Shown here piece by piece: positions 33,351 to 44,700 of a stretch of DNA of 64,000 bases; position 1 is the stretch's first letter; each line of letters opens with the position of its first letter. Made by a program: the position numbers and the translations under genes. This DNA comes from Craspedostauros australis (lineage: Eukaryota > Bacillariophyta > Bacillariophyceae > Mastogloiales > Achnanthaceae): NCBI GenBank assembly GCA_026770025.1, contig JAMXDE010000075.1, positions 62,001 through 126,000 on the forward strand, read 5' to 3'. The notes beneath the pieces were generated by a model. That model saw only the letters and a list, made by a program, of their open reading frames with translations, ran no database searches and was not told the DNA's origin.

Positions 33351-36080
33351 ATGATCCATGCCAAGGCAGCCTTCGTTGCCTTTCTCGCTCTCGCCAACAC
33401 GGCAACGGTCCACGCCGTGCTCCGCGGCAACAGGACTCCTGTGGATCCAAGCAAGGAACTCCGCACGGCGATGAACAAGATCCGCGCCCTCAAGGTCGGC
33501 GTTGATGGCAACGCGAAGGCGGCAAAACAAAACAAGGCCGAGCGAGAGCCTGCCACAGACAACCCGAGTGTTCCCGAGACCTCTGCGCCAACCGCGTTGC
33601 CGACTGGATCGCCGACTACTGGACCCACGGGCCCTCCGACTGCCTCGCCGACGCATGAACCGACCGGCCCGCCGACGGGCCCTCCAGCTGAGATGCCCTC
33701 AATGTCGCCTAGCACTCAACCAACATCTGACCCAGCTCCCTTCGATGCCGCCATCGAAGTCGCTTGCAACCCAGACGGTGCCACCGCCCTCACCCTTGCC
33801 GAAGCCAGCGCCAAGACCATCATCTGCGATGCCACCAAGCCATCGTGCCGCGAGGCCGTGACCGCCGTAAAGGAATCTGCAGAGTTGCAGAACTTCTTCG
33901 GATGCGCAGGAGACCTCGGTGAAGGAGCCGCGCGCAAGCTCTTCAACAAGTACGCATCTGACGACGTGCTTGCTGGCCAATTGGCCCTGGTCGCTGCCAC
34001 CAACCTGCTCCTCGTCACCGAGCGAGCGGATGCCATGAACGCAGCATGCGCGGCTATCGCGGCGATGCAATCGCCTGCCGTCGCAGACCCATGCTGCCAA
34101 GGATCCTCAGGATGCACCTCAGCCACCGGTTCCGCCTCCAACTCTCCTCCATTCATGACCGTCGCGATCACGGCATGCACCGGCAACAGTGCTTGCAAGG
34201 ACATGGGCCCCAATCCCCTCATCCTCGATTCTTCCTGCATTGGTGCGAGTGCATGTGAGTTGATGAATGAGAATGAGATCAACCCGTCCATCACGGGAGT
34301 CACCTTCGTCGGTGAGATGGCATGCACCACCCCTCAATCTTGTGAGGGAGTGGGACGCCGTTCTCATGGTGATGTGACCATCCAGACGGGCGCATGCGTT
34401 GGATCAGAGGCATGTAATGCAGCTGGACGCCGCGTCGTGCAGAAGACCACCCGCATCCAGAGCCACATCAACATTGGGTCGAATGCGTGCGTTGGCAGCA
34501 ATGCCTGCAAGGATGCCCATTCCACTGTCAACTATGGTACTGCTGGCAAGCCGGCAGGCAGCCTAACCATTGGTGCTGGTGGTTGCGCCGCCGATGGTTC
34601 ATGTGAGAAGATGGGCTTCAGTGACAGGATGACAACCAACCTCGTCGTTCCCCCTGGTGGATGCGGCAGTGTCGAAGGCTGCAGAGGATGCATGACGAAG
34701 ACGGGGTGCAACTCCGACGAAGTCTACATCATCAGCGATGTTGATGGGGCCTGTCCAAAGGGAGGCAGCAGCTCTGGGGGAAATCCTACTGGTGACAAGG
34801 TGGATGAGTACTGTATTGGCAAGGACACCTTGCCCACAGACTGTCCAACCTTTTCTCCAACTCCTTTCCCAACACCTGTCACATCACCTCCCACATCAGC
34901 CCCGACATCACCTCCCACATCAGCCCCGACATCACTTCCCACATCACCTCCCACATCAGCCCCCACATCGCCTCCCACATCAGCCCCCACATCACCTCCC
35001 ACATCAGCCCCGACATCACCTCCCACATCACCTCCAACTATCACCCGGGCAACCTTCACTGTCGGATGTCTTGAGACACCGGGAGATGGCATCTCAACGT
35101 TCAATGCGATTACAGGTGACGTAGTGTGCGAGGGTGAAACAGGCACATGCGCGGACTTCGTCTCCAAGGTTGATTCTCTGGCTGAGGGGAAGAGCAAGAT
35201 GATCAAGAGCATCTTTGGATGCAATGATGCAGACCCTCCACAGTCCGTGACGTTGGAAGTGGCACAGGAACGCTTTGATAACATCAGGAACGACGAAAGT
35301 GTGACCAAGGCATTGTTGGCGTTCGCGAACACGGAGAACAAGCTCTTCACTGGAAGTGGGGATGTGGTGGCGAAGGCATGCGGTGCCGACTGCTGCGGTG
35401 ATGGAGATTGCTCCGTTTACCCTGTTGATGGCGGTGTCATGACGGTGAGCCCAGGGTCATGTACCGGAGGTGGTGGATGCACAAGCGTACCTCGCAACAT
35501 AATCATACTTGACAGTTGCAAGGGAGGCGCTGCTTGTGCTTTTTTGGGCAATTTTCTTCCAGATCTGCCAGCTGCTGGTGTTGAAGTCGGATTCAGGGTA
35601 ATCGGACCAGGAGCTTGTGGTGGAGACTTCAGTTGCAGCTATATTGGAGCTAATACCATTGGCAATATACGAGTGGAAGAAGGAGCATGCGATACAGCGA
35701 ATGCATGCGGTGACGTTGCGCTGCGCGACAACCAAGGGTCTGCACCCATGACACCGATCGTGGCAAGTGTCTTCATTGGAAAGCATGCGTGCCAAGGGGC
35801 TGCCGCTTGCTACCGACTGCATTACTCATTGACCAAAGTTGCAGGAAGCGTGAGGATCGAAGATGGTGCGTGCTCGGGCGAATCCACGTGCCAGCAGCTT
35901 GGCCAAAGTGATAGCGCAACCAATGACATCATCATCAGAGCAAACGTGTGCACGTCAGCTGCCTCCTGTACAGACTGCGCCAAAGCATCATTGTGTGAGT
36001 CAGAGAGAGAAACGTACGTCATCGACGACGCAGCCACAGACTGCCCTGGTCCATCCCAATCTGCCTGTGAAGTCGTCTAA
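33351..36080 (+). CDS. Large secreted protein with duplicated cysteine-rich module and Pro/Thr linkers
   Basis: This single-exon protein has 909 residues. Residues 1-22 are a signal peptide (AFVAFLALANTATVHA). Two homologous halves follow: module 1 (about residues 128-485) and module 2 (about 565-905). Each starts with a helical region containing a C-x(n)-FGC motif, then has many short repeats of the form GxCxGxxACxxxG separated by beta-like segments (for example ITACTGNSACKDMG and IGSNACVGSNACKDA). This resembles a disulfide-studded right-handed beta-helix. Pro/Thr/Ser-rich linkers precede each module (about 70-127 and 505-565), the second made of SAPTSPPT repeats. Such linkers are common in diatom cell-wall and adhesive proteins. 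No enzymatic residues are recognised, and a structural surface role is inferred. An upstream TCATAAAT element supports this start. Confidence 0.88.
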   Translation: MIHAKAAFVAFLALANTATVHAVLRGNRTPVDPSKELRTAMNKIRALKVGVDGNAKAAKQNKAEREPATDNPSVPETSAPTALPTGSPTTGPTGPPTASPTHEPTGPPTGPPAEMPSMSPSTQPTSDPAPFDAAIEVACNPDGATALTLAEASAKTIICDATKPSCREAVTAVKESAELQNFFGCAGDLGEGAARKLFNKYASDDVLAGQLALVAATNLLLVTERADAMNAACAAIAAMQSPAVADPCCQGSSGCTSATGSASNSPPFMTVAITACTGNSACKDMGPNPLILDSSCIGASACELMNENEINPSITGVTFVGEMACTTPQSCEGVGRRSHGDVTIQTGACVGSEACNAAGRRVVQKTTRIQSHINIGSNACVGSNACKDAHSTVNYGTAGKPAGSLTIGAGGCAADGSCEKMGFSDRMTTNLVVPPGGCGSVEGCRGCMTKTGCNSDEVYIISDVDGACPKGGSSSGGNPTGDKVDEYCIGKDTLPTDCPTFSPTPFPTPVTSPPTSAPTSPPTSAPTSLPTSPPTSAPTSPPTSAPTSPPTSAPTSPPTSPPTITRATFTVGCLETPGDGISTFNAITGDVVCEGETGTCADFVSKVDSLAEGKSKMIKSIFGCNDADPPQSVTLEVAQERFDNIRNDESVTKALLAFANTENKLFTGSGDVVAKACGADCCGDGDCSVYPVDGGVMTVSPGSCTGGGGCTSVPRNIIILDSCKGGAACAFLGNFLPDLPAAGVEVGFRVIGPGACGGDFSCSYIGANTIGNIRVEEGACDTANACGDVALRDNQGSAPMTPIVASVFIGKHACQGAAACYRLHYSLTKVAGSVRIEDGACSGESTCQQLGQSDSATNDIIIRANVCTSAASCTDCAKASLCESERETYVIDDAATDCPGPSQSACEVV
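34881..35034. repeat. 24-bp tandem repeat encoding the Pro/Thr linker
   Basis: Repeats of a 24-bp unit, with 12-bp half-unit variants, encode alternating TSAP and TSPP blocks in the linker between the two modules of the secreted protein. Slippage here would change linker length in frame. Confidence 0.9.
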
Positions 36081-37620
36081 GACCCACCCGGGCGAGTCGA
36101 CCTGCACTTTGAAATGAACCTCCTCACTTTGTTCCTGGGATTTCCAAACTAAGAACATATTCGTAATCCTCGTAGATCTAAAACATATGCTGATCCACTA
36201 AAGTTCTGTGGTTGGTCCCATTTTAAGTTTTATGGACCGATGGATGTGCATATTTTTGGATCTCTTTCGGATTCTAGCGGTTCGCGTCCGACTACATCGA
36301 TTAAGTTTAACGCGTTACTGTTCTTTGTTTCAGCGAGTTTGTTCCCATTTTGAATTGCTTAGTCTCTTTCTGAGGTGTTCTGATGAGACGATCCAACAGC
36401 CCATGCACGATAACACTAGTGTCTCATGGCTAATTTCCGGTTTTTGGCACGTTTTGGTAATTATTGGTAACCATTGGCATATCGCCGACGGCACAAGCTG
36501 CCATTCGATGAGTTGATGGCCGTTGCCTGACATCTTTACATTATTAGAAAGAGGAGAGTAAGAGCTCTCTGTTGATGTGGTCAATGTAGGCAAACGGTCT
36601 CCGCTTTCCGTTCATCTCGATGCCTCTTTTGACCCTTTGTCGGCTTTGTTCATACGGATGACGTACGGACAAGAATCCGGAATTTTTCGCTGGTAACCAT
36701 TGGTAACCGCGTAGAGTCTACGAGATTCTGGTACAGAAATTTGTTGCTTCTTGGTCCAACCTCGACCAACCGTCTTCCAAAGACCCACATCCAATTCTGT
36801 TTCGTCTATTGCTCAAGTGAATGGCATGGCTGTATTCGTCACTTCATTCTGCTTCGGGTGGTGTGCTGGTCAGTGGTCCAGATTGCTTTTGTGTGTTGCT
36901 TTGGGCGTTTGAAGTCAGTCACTACTGCTCGTGACAGCCATGATCATCGATCCGTGAACACACAAAAGTTCGCGCCAAAAGTTATTGTGTGTTATTACGT
37001 GTCGTAGATTCGGACCGTGCTGTTCACCTGAGTCTCTCTACTTTATGCAAGGTTGTGGATCACCCTGTTGTCGGATCATCGTACCGTTGCTTTCAATCGA
37101 TGCAGTATTCTCTCTTACACCCGCCCATATAGTCTTGGTCCTCGACTCTCGCTTCCTCCAAAGATATGTTGGAAATCCGGGGTAGCCCAGTCTCTAGTTA
37201 GTAGTAGTATCTGATTACCTATTCCTGTTGTTGCATTGTTGGAACTGTGAGAACATCCTCTTCATTTCTTGCATCTTCAAATCCATTGCCCAGGATAATA
37301 GCAGTAGCACCCTTTAGTTGCTCTTGTATTCATCATTGCAAAGCTTGTTCATCATGCGCATCTCATCATGCATTCCAGGTGTATTTCACTTCTACACTCC
37401 TGCAGTACATGCATGTTGATGTCAAGTTTCACTCTCTTCCAATCCGACATCAATCACCCATTCAGTGCACTCTTTCACGTTGTTCATTCACTTTTCTCAC
37501 ATGTTCACCGATGATCACACTTGGGTCAGAACATGATGTTCTAGCACGATCAGTCCAATCCTTCGATGATGTTCCGATCCGCGCTTTGTTCTCCTTCGCG
37601 GTTCTCCGTCATTCACATGA
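36081..37620. other. Intergenic region, nothing recognised
   Basis: No protein-like frame with a domain was seen. An E2F-like string TTCGCGCCAAAA lies at 36969-36980. This stretch is the transition from the gene-bearing part into the retroelement block. Confidence 0.4.
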
Positions 37621-37718
37621 TAGTTGAGATTCAATGAGGGACAGACTATTACCGAACACGGTATCAACCTGATGGGAGAAATTCTCGTTTTGGCGCGAAA
37701 TCTTCCGACTTGATCGAC
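37621..37718 (+). mobile_element. 98-bp fragment related to the end of the gag-like element
   Basis: This segment aligns with 48741-48838, the last codons and stop of the gag-like ORF, with about nine differences by eye. Homology begins abruptly at AGTTGAGATTC and the other copy ends exactly where element B starts. It includes the string TTTTGGCGCGAAA. It is a piece of a retroelement whose other parts are missing here. Confidence 0.75.
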
Positions 37719-37914
37719 CACCAAATCTTTTCTCCTCCTTTCTCTCCTCCATTCACGAATCCATCATGACTCAAACCTGACCGACCTGACTCACACCTCA
37801 CCTTGGGAACTATGTGCTCCTCAGATCCTTTTACTACAACATACCCCGATTCCCTTCATGCTATTGACTACTGCACCACTGCCGTAGTCATGATGCGTGT
37901 ATCCAACCTGCTTC

Positions 37915-37920
37915 AACTTA
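37915..37920 (+). repeat. Left target site duplication of element A (AACTTA)
   Basis: AACTTA immediately precedes the 5' LTR and is repeated directly after the 3' LTR at 45848-45853, as expected for integrase-mediated insertion. Confidence 0.85.
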
Positions 37921-38711
37921 TGTCGAGATGTACATGTGAGTATATATCAAGATGTACGTGTATATGTGCATCGTTCACCCGCTATTCTCTCATACGCACT
38001 TGGACGGTATAACTATACTCGTGTCGATAGTATGCTGTGATTCGTCAGAATTACAGGGGAAATGGAACACACAAAAAGGGGCAAGATTTCTGGAGGAAAT
38101 TTGCAAATAACGATTTCTGGAAGAATCAGAAAATCGTCCGTCCATGCATCAATGGTACCAAGAGAATCTCGAGGTACTTCCCAACTAAACCTCAGATGAC
38201 GATATCATCTGACAGACTACTGCATCACCAATGGAACGTGACATCTGGAGAGCAGAAGGACGCCTACTGACGTCGACAGGATGTCAACATGTCACCACGT
38301 CGACAGCTGTCTCCAAGTCAGAGCAGGAGGCGAAGATACGATGACCCATGAAGATCATGGATACTGAAGGTGAACTTCAAATGGTAAGTACTCATGGAGT
38401 AGAAGCCAGTACTGAATGAACAGAGTGTCGAATGCGGAGTACGCATCGAACACGAAGCATCGTGTAGCACGAGCACACGATGTTGAGAGAGAGAGAGAGA
38501 ATACAGAGAGGAGCGAGAGAGGATCTCGCGTACCGACTCATAGTCGGAGACCGAATCTACGAAACAGATTGACGCGCCGAGAGCATCGGGCAAGAGAACG
38601 AACGGACACCGAGAGTATCGGAGTGCCAACGTAATGAAATAGCAAACGAACGACTATCAACCAATACCATCTTCCACGATCGTAGGTTACCGTGAGCGGA
38701 ACTTGCCAACA
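37921..38711 (+). repeat. 5' LTR of element A
   Basis: 791 bp bounded by TG...CA. It includes a TATATA string at about 37940 and a short GA repeat near 38487. GTG-initiated short frames inside are conserved only because LTR copies are alike. Confidence 0.93.
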
Positions 38712-38723
38712 CGTTTATAAACG
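38712..38723 (+). other. Palindrome CGTTTATAAACG at the primer-binding position
   Basis: A perfect 12-bp palindrome directly abuts the 5' LTR, where the minus-strand primer-binding site is expected. It is identical in element B (49647-49658). Which tRNA, if any, pairs here cannot be judged without the host tRNA set. Confidence 0.6.
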
Positions 38724-38793
38724 ATAGATCAGGGCGAGCCCGCGAATCGTATCGTGCGAGGAAGACGAACATCATTCAAGAGCAGCAGGCTGA

Positions 38794-41700
38794 ATGAGCG
38801 AGGAAGAGGAATTGAAAGACATCCCTCTGTCCAATCCGACTATCAAGAGAGAAGAAGGTGCGAGTGAGACTCCACCACGACAAGAGAAGGAAGCAGCCGC
38901 GGCTACTGTCCTATCAAGCGCAGACGCAAGCGCGATCGACGAGACCGAAGAAGAACGGTCTGCAAGACTACATCGTAAGGAGAAGAGGATTCTCAAGGCG
39001 ATCAAGCAAGAGGAGACTGGTGTGACGAAGAGCATTCGCACAGCCAAACAGGGTGGGAAAAGTGAGACACCACCAGGAGGAGAATTTGTGACGAAAACAA
39101 TCTCCGCGCAACAACAGGCGAAAATCGAAGAATCGACAACACAGAAACAGACGAAAATCAAGGGCGCGAGCGCACCAACGACGAAACAACGAATCAACAT
39201 GGCGACATCAGCCAACGTGAACAAGCGACGCATCAAGGCGCCGATGTTCAGCGGTGAACAGGAAGACTACAGCGCATGGGAGTCCCAAGCGAAGGCATAC
39301 GCTCGTGCACAGAAGACGAGAGACGTGATGTTGGGCAAGACCAAGGTGCCAACAGTGAGCGAGATCGCGGCAGCCGCCGATGAAGACAAGGAAGCGATGG
39401 AGGAGATCTACGAGCTGGGATGCGATTGCTTCAGCGATCTGATCCTCATGATGGATGCAGAGAAAGGAAAGGGCAAGCAAGCCATCCAGTACATCAACCA
39501 ATGCATCTCCGTCGACTACCCCGAAGGAGACGCACACGGAGCGTGGAACGTTCTCGCGGAGAAGTTCCGACCATCCGACGCAGTAACGAAGATCAAACTC
39601 AAGCGCCAATTCAACAACGAAAAGATGAAGAGAGACACGGACCCCGACATCTACATCACGCAACTCGAGAGTCTACGATCGCGTCTCCACGATGTCAAGT
39701 ACGAGATCACAGACGAGGAGATGATCATGCAGATCCTCAGCACGGTGAGCGTGGAATACAAAACCCACGTCGTGAACTTCCAACACCAACTCACGTTCAA
39801 TCCGGAACTGGTTACCATCAACGCGATCAGAGGAGTACTCCGTACTGCATACGCCACCCACAGAGGAGGCAAGGCATACGTCGACGACTTCCAAGACAGC
39901 AACACGAAGAGCAACGACACCGGCTTCACAAGCACCGGTAACTTCAAGGGTACTTGCCACAACTGTGGCGTGTATGGCCATAGATCCGCCGATTGCCCAG
40001 AACGCAAGAAACCGAACAACAAGAAAAACAACAACAACAACAACAAGATGAACGGAAAGCGCAACAAGGGAAGCGGCTTCAAGGGCAAGTGCAACTACTG
40101 TGGCATCTTCGGACATCGTGAGGCGGAGTGCCGAAAGAAGAAGTTCAACGAGAAGAAGAACAACGAACAAGCCAACGCGGCTACGGAAGGACACGACAAG
40201 AGCGGGCACGAGATGGTACTCTCTGCAAAGGACATGCCGCTCTGCATGTTGGTGTCCGACGACTACATCGAAGACTCCTTCTTCGATAACTTCGAATACG
40301 TCGGGAGTGACGACGAAGTGCAGGATGATGAGATCATCCCGGAGTGGCTCAGCGAGGAGCCAATCATCCACGAGGTGGATCCAAGACGCGAAGTGAGCTA
40401 CGAATGCTGCTTCAACGCGCACGACCTGATCGGTTCATACGGCGACGAAGCTGAGATGGACGAGGCCAACGATAGCGACATCGAAGAGGCCATGAGCGAT
40501 GACGACGACGACGACGCCGACGAGGACGGCGCAGATGAAGACGACGAGGCGAACCGCGACGAGTTGCCTCCTCCTCAAGCTGGGAGATACGAGAGAACGG
40601 GAACCTTCATCAATCAAGGCGAAACGCGCCGCGTCGCGGCGCCGCCTCCTCCAGCGGCGGGGAACAACAGATCGGGCATCTTCGACGAGGATGACAGCGA
40701 TGAATCCGAGGACGGCAATCATCCAGACGACAGCTTCAATCCAAACGAGCGTGTCGTCTATCCATCGAATATCGACTTCCCGGATATTGAGAATCCCAAT
40801 AGCGTCGACTACCTCCTCCGTCACAGCACCATCCCGAATGCAACAGCAACAGCATTGATAATCCAAAAGCAGCTCATCTTTGACGCCGTGATGGAAGCGG
40901 GAATGCGAGTATTCCCAGGAACGACACGAGGAGCACTCATGCCAATATGGGTGAACATGATGGGATCCATCCTATCCGAGCACTTCGACTCAATCGAAGA
41001 GATCCTCGCCAATGCAATCATCGTCAACCGCATACTGGAAGGGAACGACTCGGAAACGATCCCAGATACGGATCTGCATTACATCCTTGGAGGATGCATG
41101 CGCGTGCTCTTGCGAGAGCGATCACGCGTCTACCCATACGATCCAGCCACAGGATCTCATCGGAACACTACGATTCCATCGGACTACGCGCAACTACCCG
41201 ACGACATGGATGACGGAGACCATCATCATCCATACAACGAAGATGGAGTCCACGAAGACAACGACGACGGCAGCTTCGACGACGAGATAGCTGCGGCAGC
41301 TGTGGAGCAACTCCACGAACTGAGCACCAAGTACAAGGACAAGGTCAACAAAGACACCTGGCTCGCCGACAGCGGAGCTTCGTGTCACATCGTCAACTCG
41401 GATGCCGCTCTCTTCAACGTGCGGCACATCAAGTCCTTCGTCCAAGTGGGAGACAGCACGAAACTGGACTCTCCCAAAATGGGATCCATTCGCTTGAAGG
41501 TCAAGCAGCGAGATAACACTGGCCACATCATCCGGCTCGATGACGTGAAGTACACACCAAAAATGGCGGTGAACCTTTTCTCCACGAACAAGGCTCTGTA
41601 CAACGGTTACCAGCTTGGTAACAACGGCATTCTGATGGACATCATCAACGGATCCGGAATGAAGATCGTATTCGACCGAGTCTTCCCCACATCCAACGGG

Positions 41701-44700
41701 TTCATCACGGGAGTGCAGATGCATCCCATCATGCCAACAGACGACGACAAGGCTTGCACAGCCATCGTCAAGAATCCATCCAAGGAAATCAGCGCGGTGA
41801 ACCTGCACCGAATGCTCGGCCACGCGCCACTCGAGACCATGAAGCGGACGGCCGCTCAATACGGATGGAAAATCATCGGCGAGATGCCGGTGTGTCGTGA
41901 CTGCGCGGTCGCGAACGCAAGAGTGAAGAATATTCCGAAGGCAACTATTCCAAGAGCTACTCGCCGCGGCGAACGGTTCTTCATTGACATTAGTTACACT
42001 AAACACATAAGCTTCGGAGATAAACGCTACTGGACCCTGATCGTGGACGACTGCACGGATCACTGCTGGAGTTTCTTTCTCAAGAACAAGAGTGATCAAC
42101 CAGGATACATCAAACGATTCATCCAGACGATCAAGTCACAGACTGGTGACCAACAGATCATCTTCCGAGGTGACAACAGCGGAGAGAACAAATCCACGGA
42201 GGATATTCTCATCGATGCAGGACTCAACGTGAAATTCGAATACACGGCATCGAACACGCCGCAACAGAACGGAAGAGTGGAACGCAAGTTCGCGTACCTC
42301 TACACCAAGATTCGCTCCATACTCAACGGAGCACAGCTCGACGAAGAGTATAGGCATGGCCTGTGGGCAGCAGCTGCTAGCACTGCCACTGCTATCGCCA
42401 ATATCACCGTAGCGAAGAACCAGAAGGAGTCACCACATCGACAATTCTTCGGCAACGATCCACCATATGCGAACGCGCTCCGCACATTTGGAGAGGTGGG
42501 TGTTGTGAAGACTACCTACGGCGGGATTACCGCCAAACTCAAGAACAGAGGAGAAGAGATGGTGTTCATCGGATATGCACACCAACATGCATCAGGGGTC
42601 TACAACATGTACAGACCATCGACCAAGTCACTCATCTGTTCACGCGACATCAAGTGGCTCAACCAATCATACGGACAGTTCCGTGGTTGGGCACCAGCAC
42701 CGAACATATCCAACGAAACAGGAACAACGGACGCAGACGGCTTCACAACCATCGGACGAAAGGGAGCAACGCCAAGGACGGCAACGCGTCAAACATCGGA
42801 AGCGAAGAGAGTATCTTTCGCTGACAGCAACAGGTACTACATTCTATCAGACAGTGATGACGAGGATAATGAGGACGACGGAGTAGTGACTCAACTAATC
42901 CAGAATGACGAGGAAGATCGGAGCGAATCCAATCATGAGGATGACGAAATCCTACCCTCCGGCGACGAAGCCGATGACGAGACAGGTGTCACTCCTCCGA
43001 ACACACCAGCAAGGTCTACACATGACACACCATCTAGATCTCCACCAAGCAAACCAAACAAGCGTGACATAGCTAGAAAGGAGAGGATCCGACGTCACGA
43101 AGCACGAGGCAGGAAGGGAGAAGCTAATCCCAAGCCAACCACAGGGAAGAGTATTCCCAGAGCTCTGCGCGAGCTCGAAGACTTCAACGAACGAGGTCGA
43201 AAGGAAGAAGGCTATGAGAGCGATCCATCATCCAGTGAGGCGAGTGACGAACTCAGCGACGAGATGATCGACGATTCCAACAACGAAACTACAGATGATG
43301 AAGAAATCGAAGACGAAAATGAAGAGATCGAGATCACTCATCATAGCACAACAGGACTATACGGAATGAATGCAATCATTACCGAATCACCAGCGATCGA
43401 CATCGGATTGTCGATGCAGGACGAGAACAAGGAACCAGAGAAGCACATCGAACCTACAACGTTCGACGGAGCCTTCAATCACCCAGATCCTATCCATCGG
43501 AAGGGATATCGAGCAGCCATCAAGAAGGAGTTCGACTCCATGGATACACGCAAGGTGTATAGCAAGATCAAACGAGACGCCATCCCACGCGGCCGCAGAT
43601 GCTGCAAGTGCAAATGGGTCTTCAAGCTGAAGCGTGACGGCACACATCGAGCACGGCTCGTTGCATGTGGCTATTCACAAGTTGCAGGAGTAGACTTCCA
43701 AGAGCATTACTCACCCGTCATCCATGACGTGACCTATCGGGTCATGATGGTGATCATGCTAATCAAGAAGATGGACTGCGCACTCGTCGATGTCGTAACG
43801 GCATTCCTACATGGAGACCTCGACGAGGAGATCTACATGAACTGTCCCAATGGGATGGATCATCAACCAGACGAAGCCCTGACCCTACACAAGCCAATCT
43901 ACGGACTTGTGCAGAGCGCCAGGCAATGGTTCAAGATGTTGGTATCGACCCTCAAGAATATCAACTTCGAACAGAGCGCAGCAGACCCGTGCCTGTTCTA
44001 CAGGAAGACGAACGAAGGAAGCATGATCGTGGCCATCTACGTGGACGATTGCTTCTGTTGCGGAGACTCCAAGGCACTGGAGACATTCCTGAAGGACATC
44101 CAAGGCAGCAAATTCAAGGTGACAATCGAGCGCGGACTCGGAGACTACCTCAGCTGCAACATCGAATTGAACCATGACAAGACCAGAGCGACATTGCGTC
44201 AACCACATCTCATCCGACACCTCATCGAAGAGTTCGGAGCCAAGGTTGAGAAGATGCAACGTTATGGGACACCGGGAACCCCGGGTCAAATCATCGTACG
44301 ACCATCCGAAGACAACGGACTGCAGAAGGTCGGACCGGAAGAACATGCCGAATACCGCCGAGGCGTCGGTATGCTACTCTTCCTCATCAAGCACTCGCGA
44401 CCGGATATCGCGAACCCTGTGAGGGAACTCTCCAAGGTATTGATCGGGCCCACCAAGGCTACAATGAAGGAGATGTATCGGATCATCAAGTATGTGATCG
44501 ATACAAAGGACTATGGATTGAAGATCCATCCAGCGCGTCCAGATGACGACGGCTGGGACATGGAACTCTTCTGCGATAGCGAATATGCAGGAGACAAGAA
44601 TACAAGAATCAGCGTAGGGGGATTCATCCTATACCTGTGCAAGGTACCAATCCTTTGGCGATCCAAGGCACAGAAGGCCGTCACACTCAGCTCATCCGAA

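Noticed and set aside
38037-38270. A 77-codon frame conserved in all four complete LTRs of A and B (38037, 45173, 48955, 56114)
   Set aside because: It begins with GTG, not ATG, and is conserved only because the LTR copies are nearly identical. In the older solo LTR the same frame has a stop, so there is no sign of selection for a protein.
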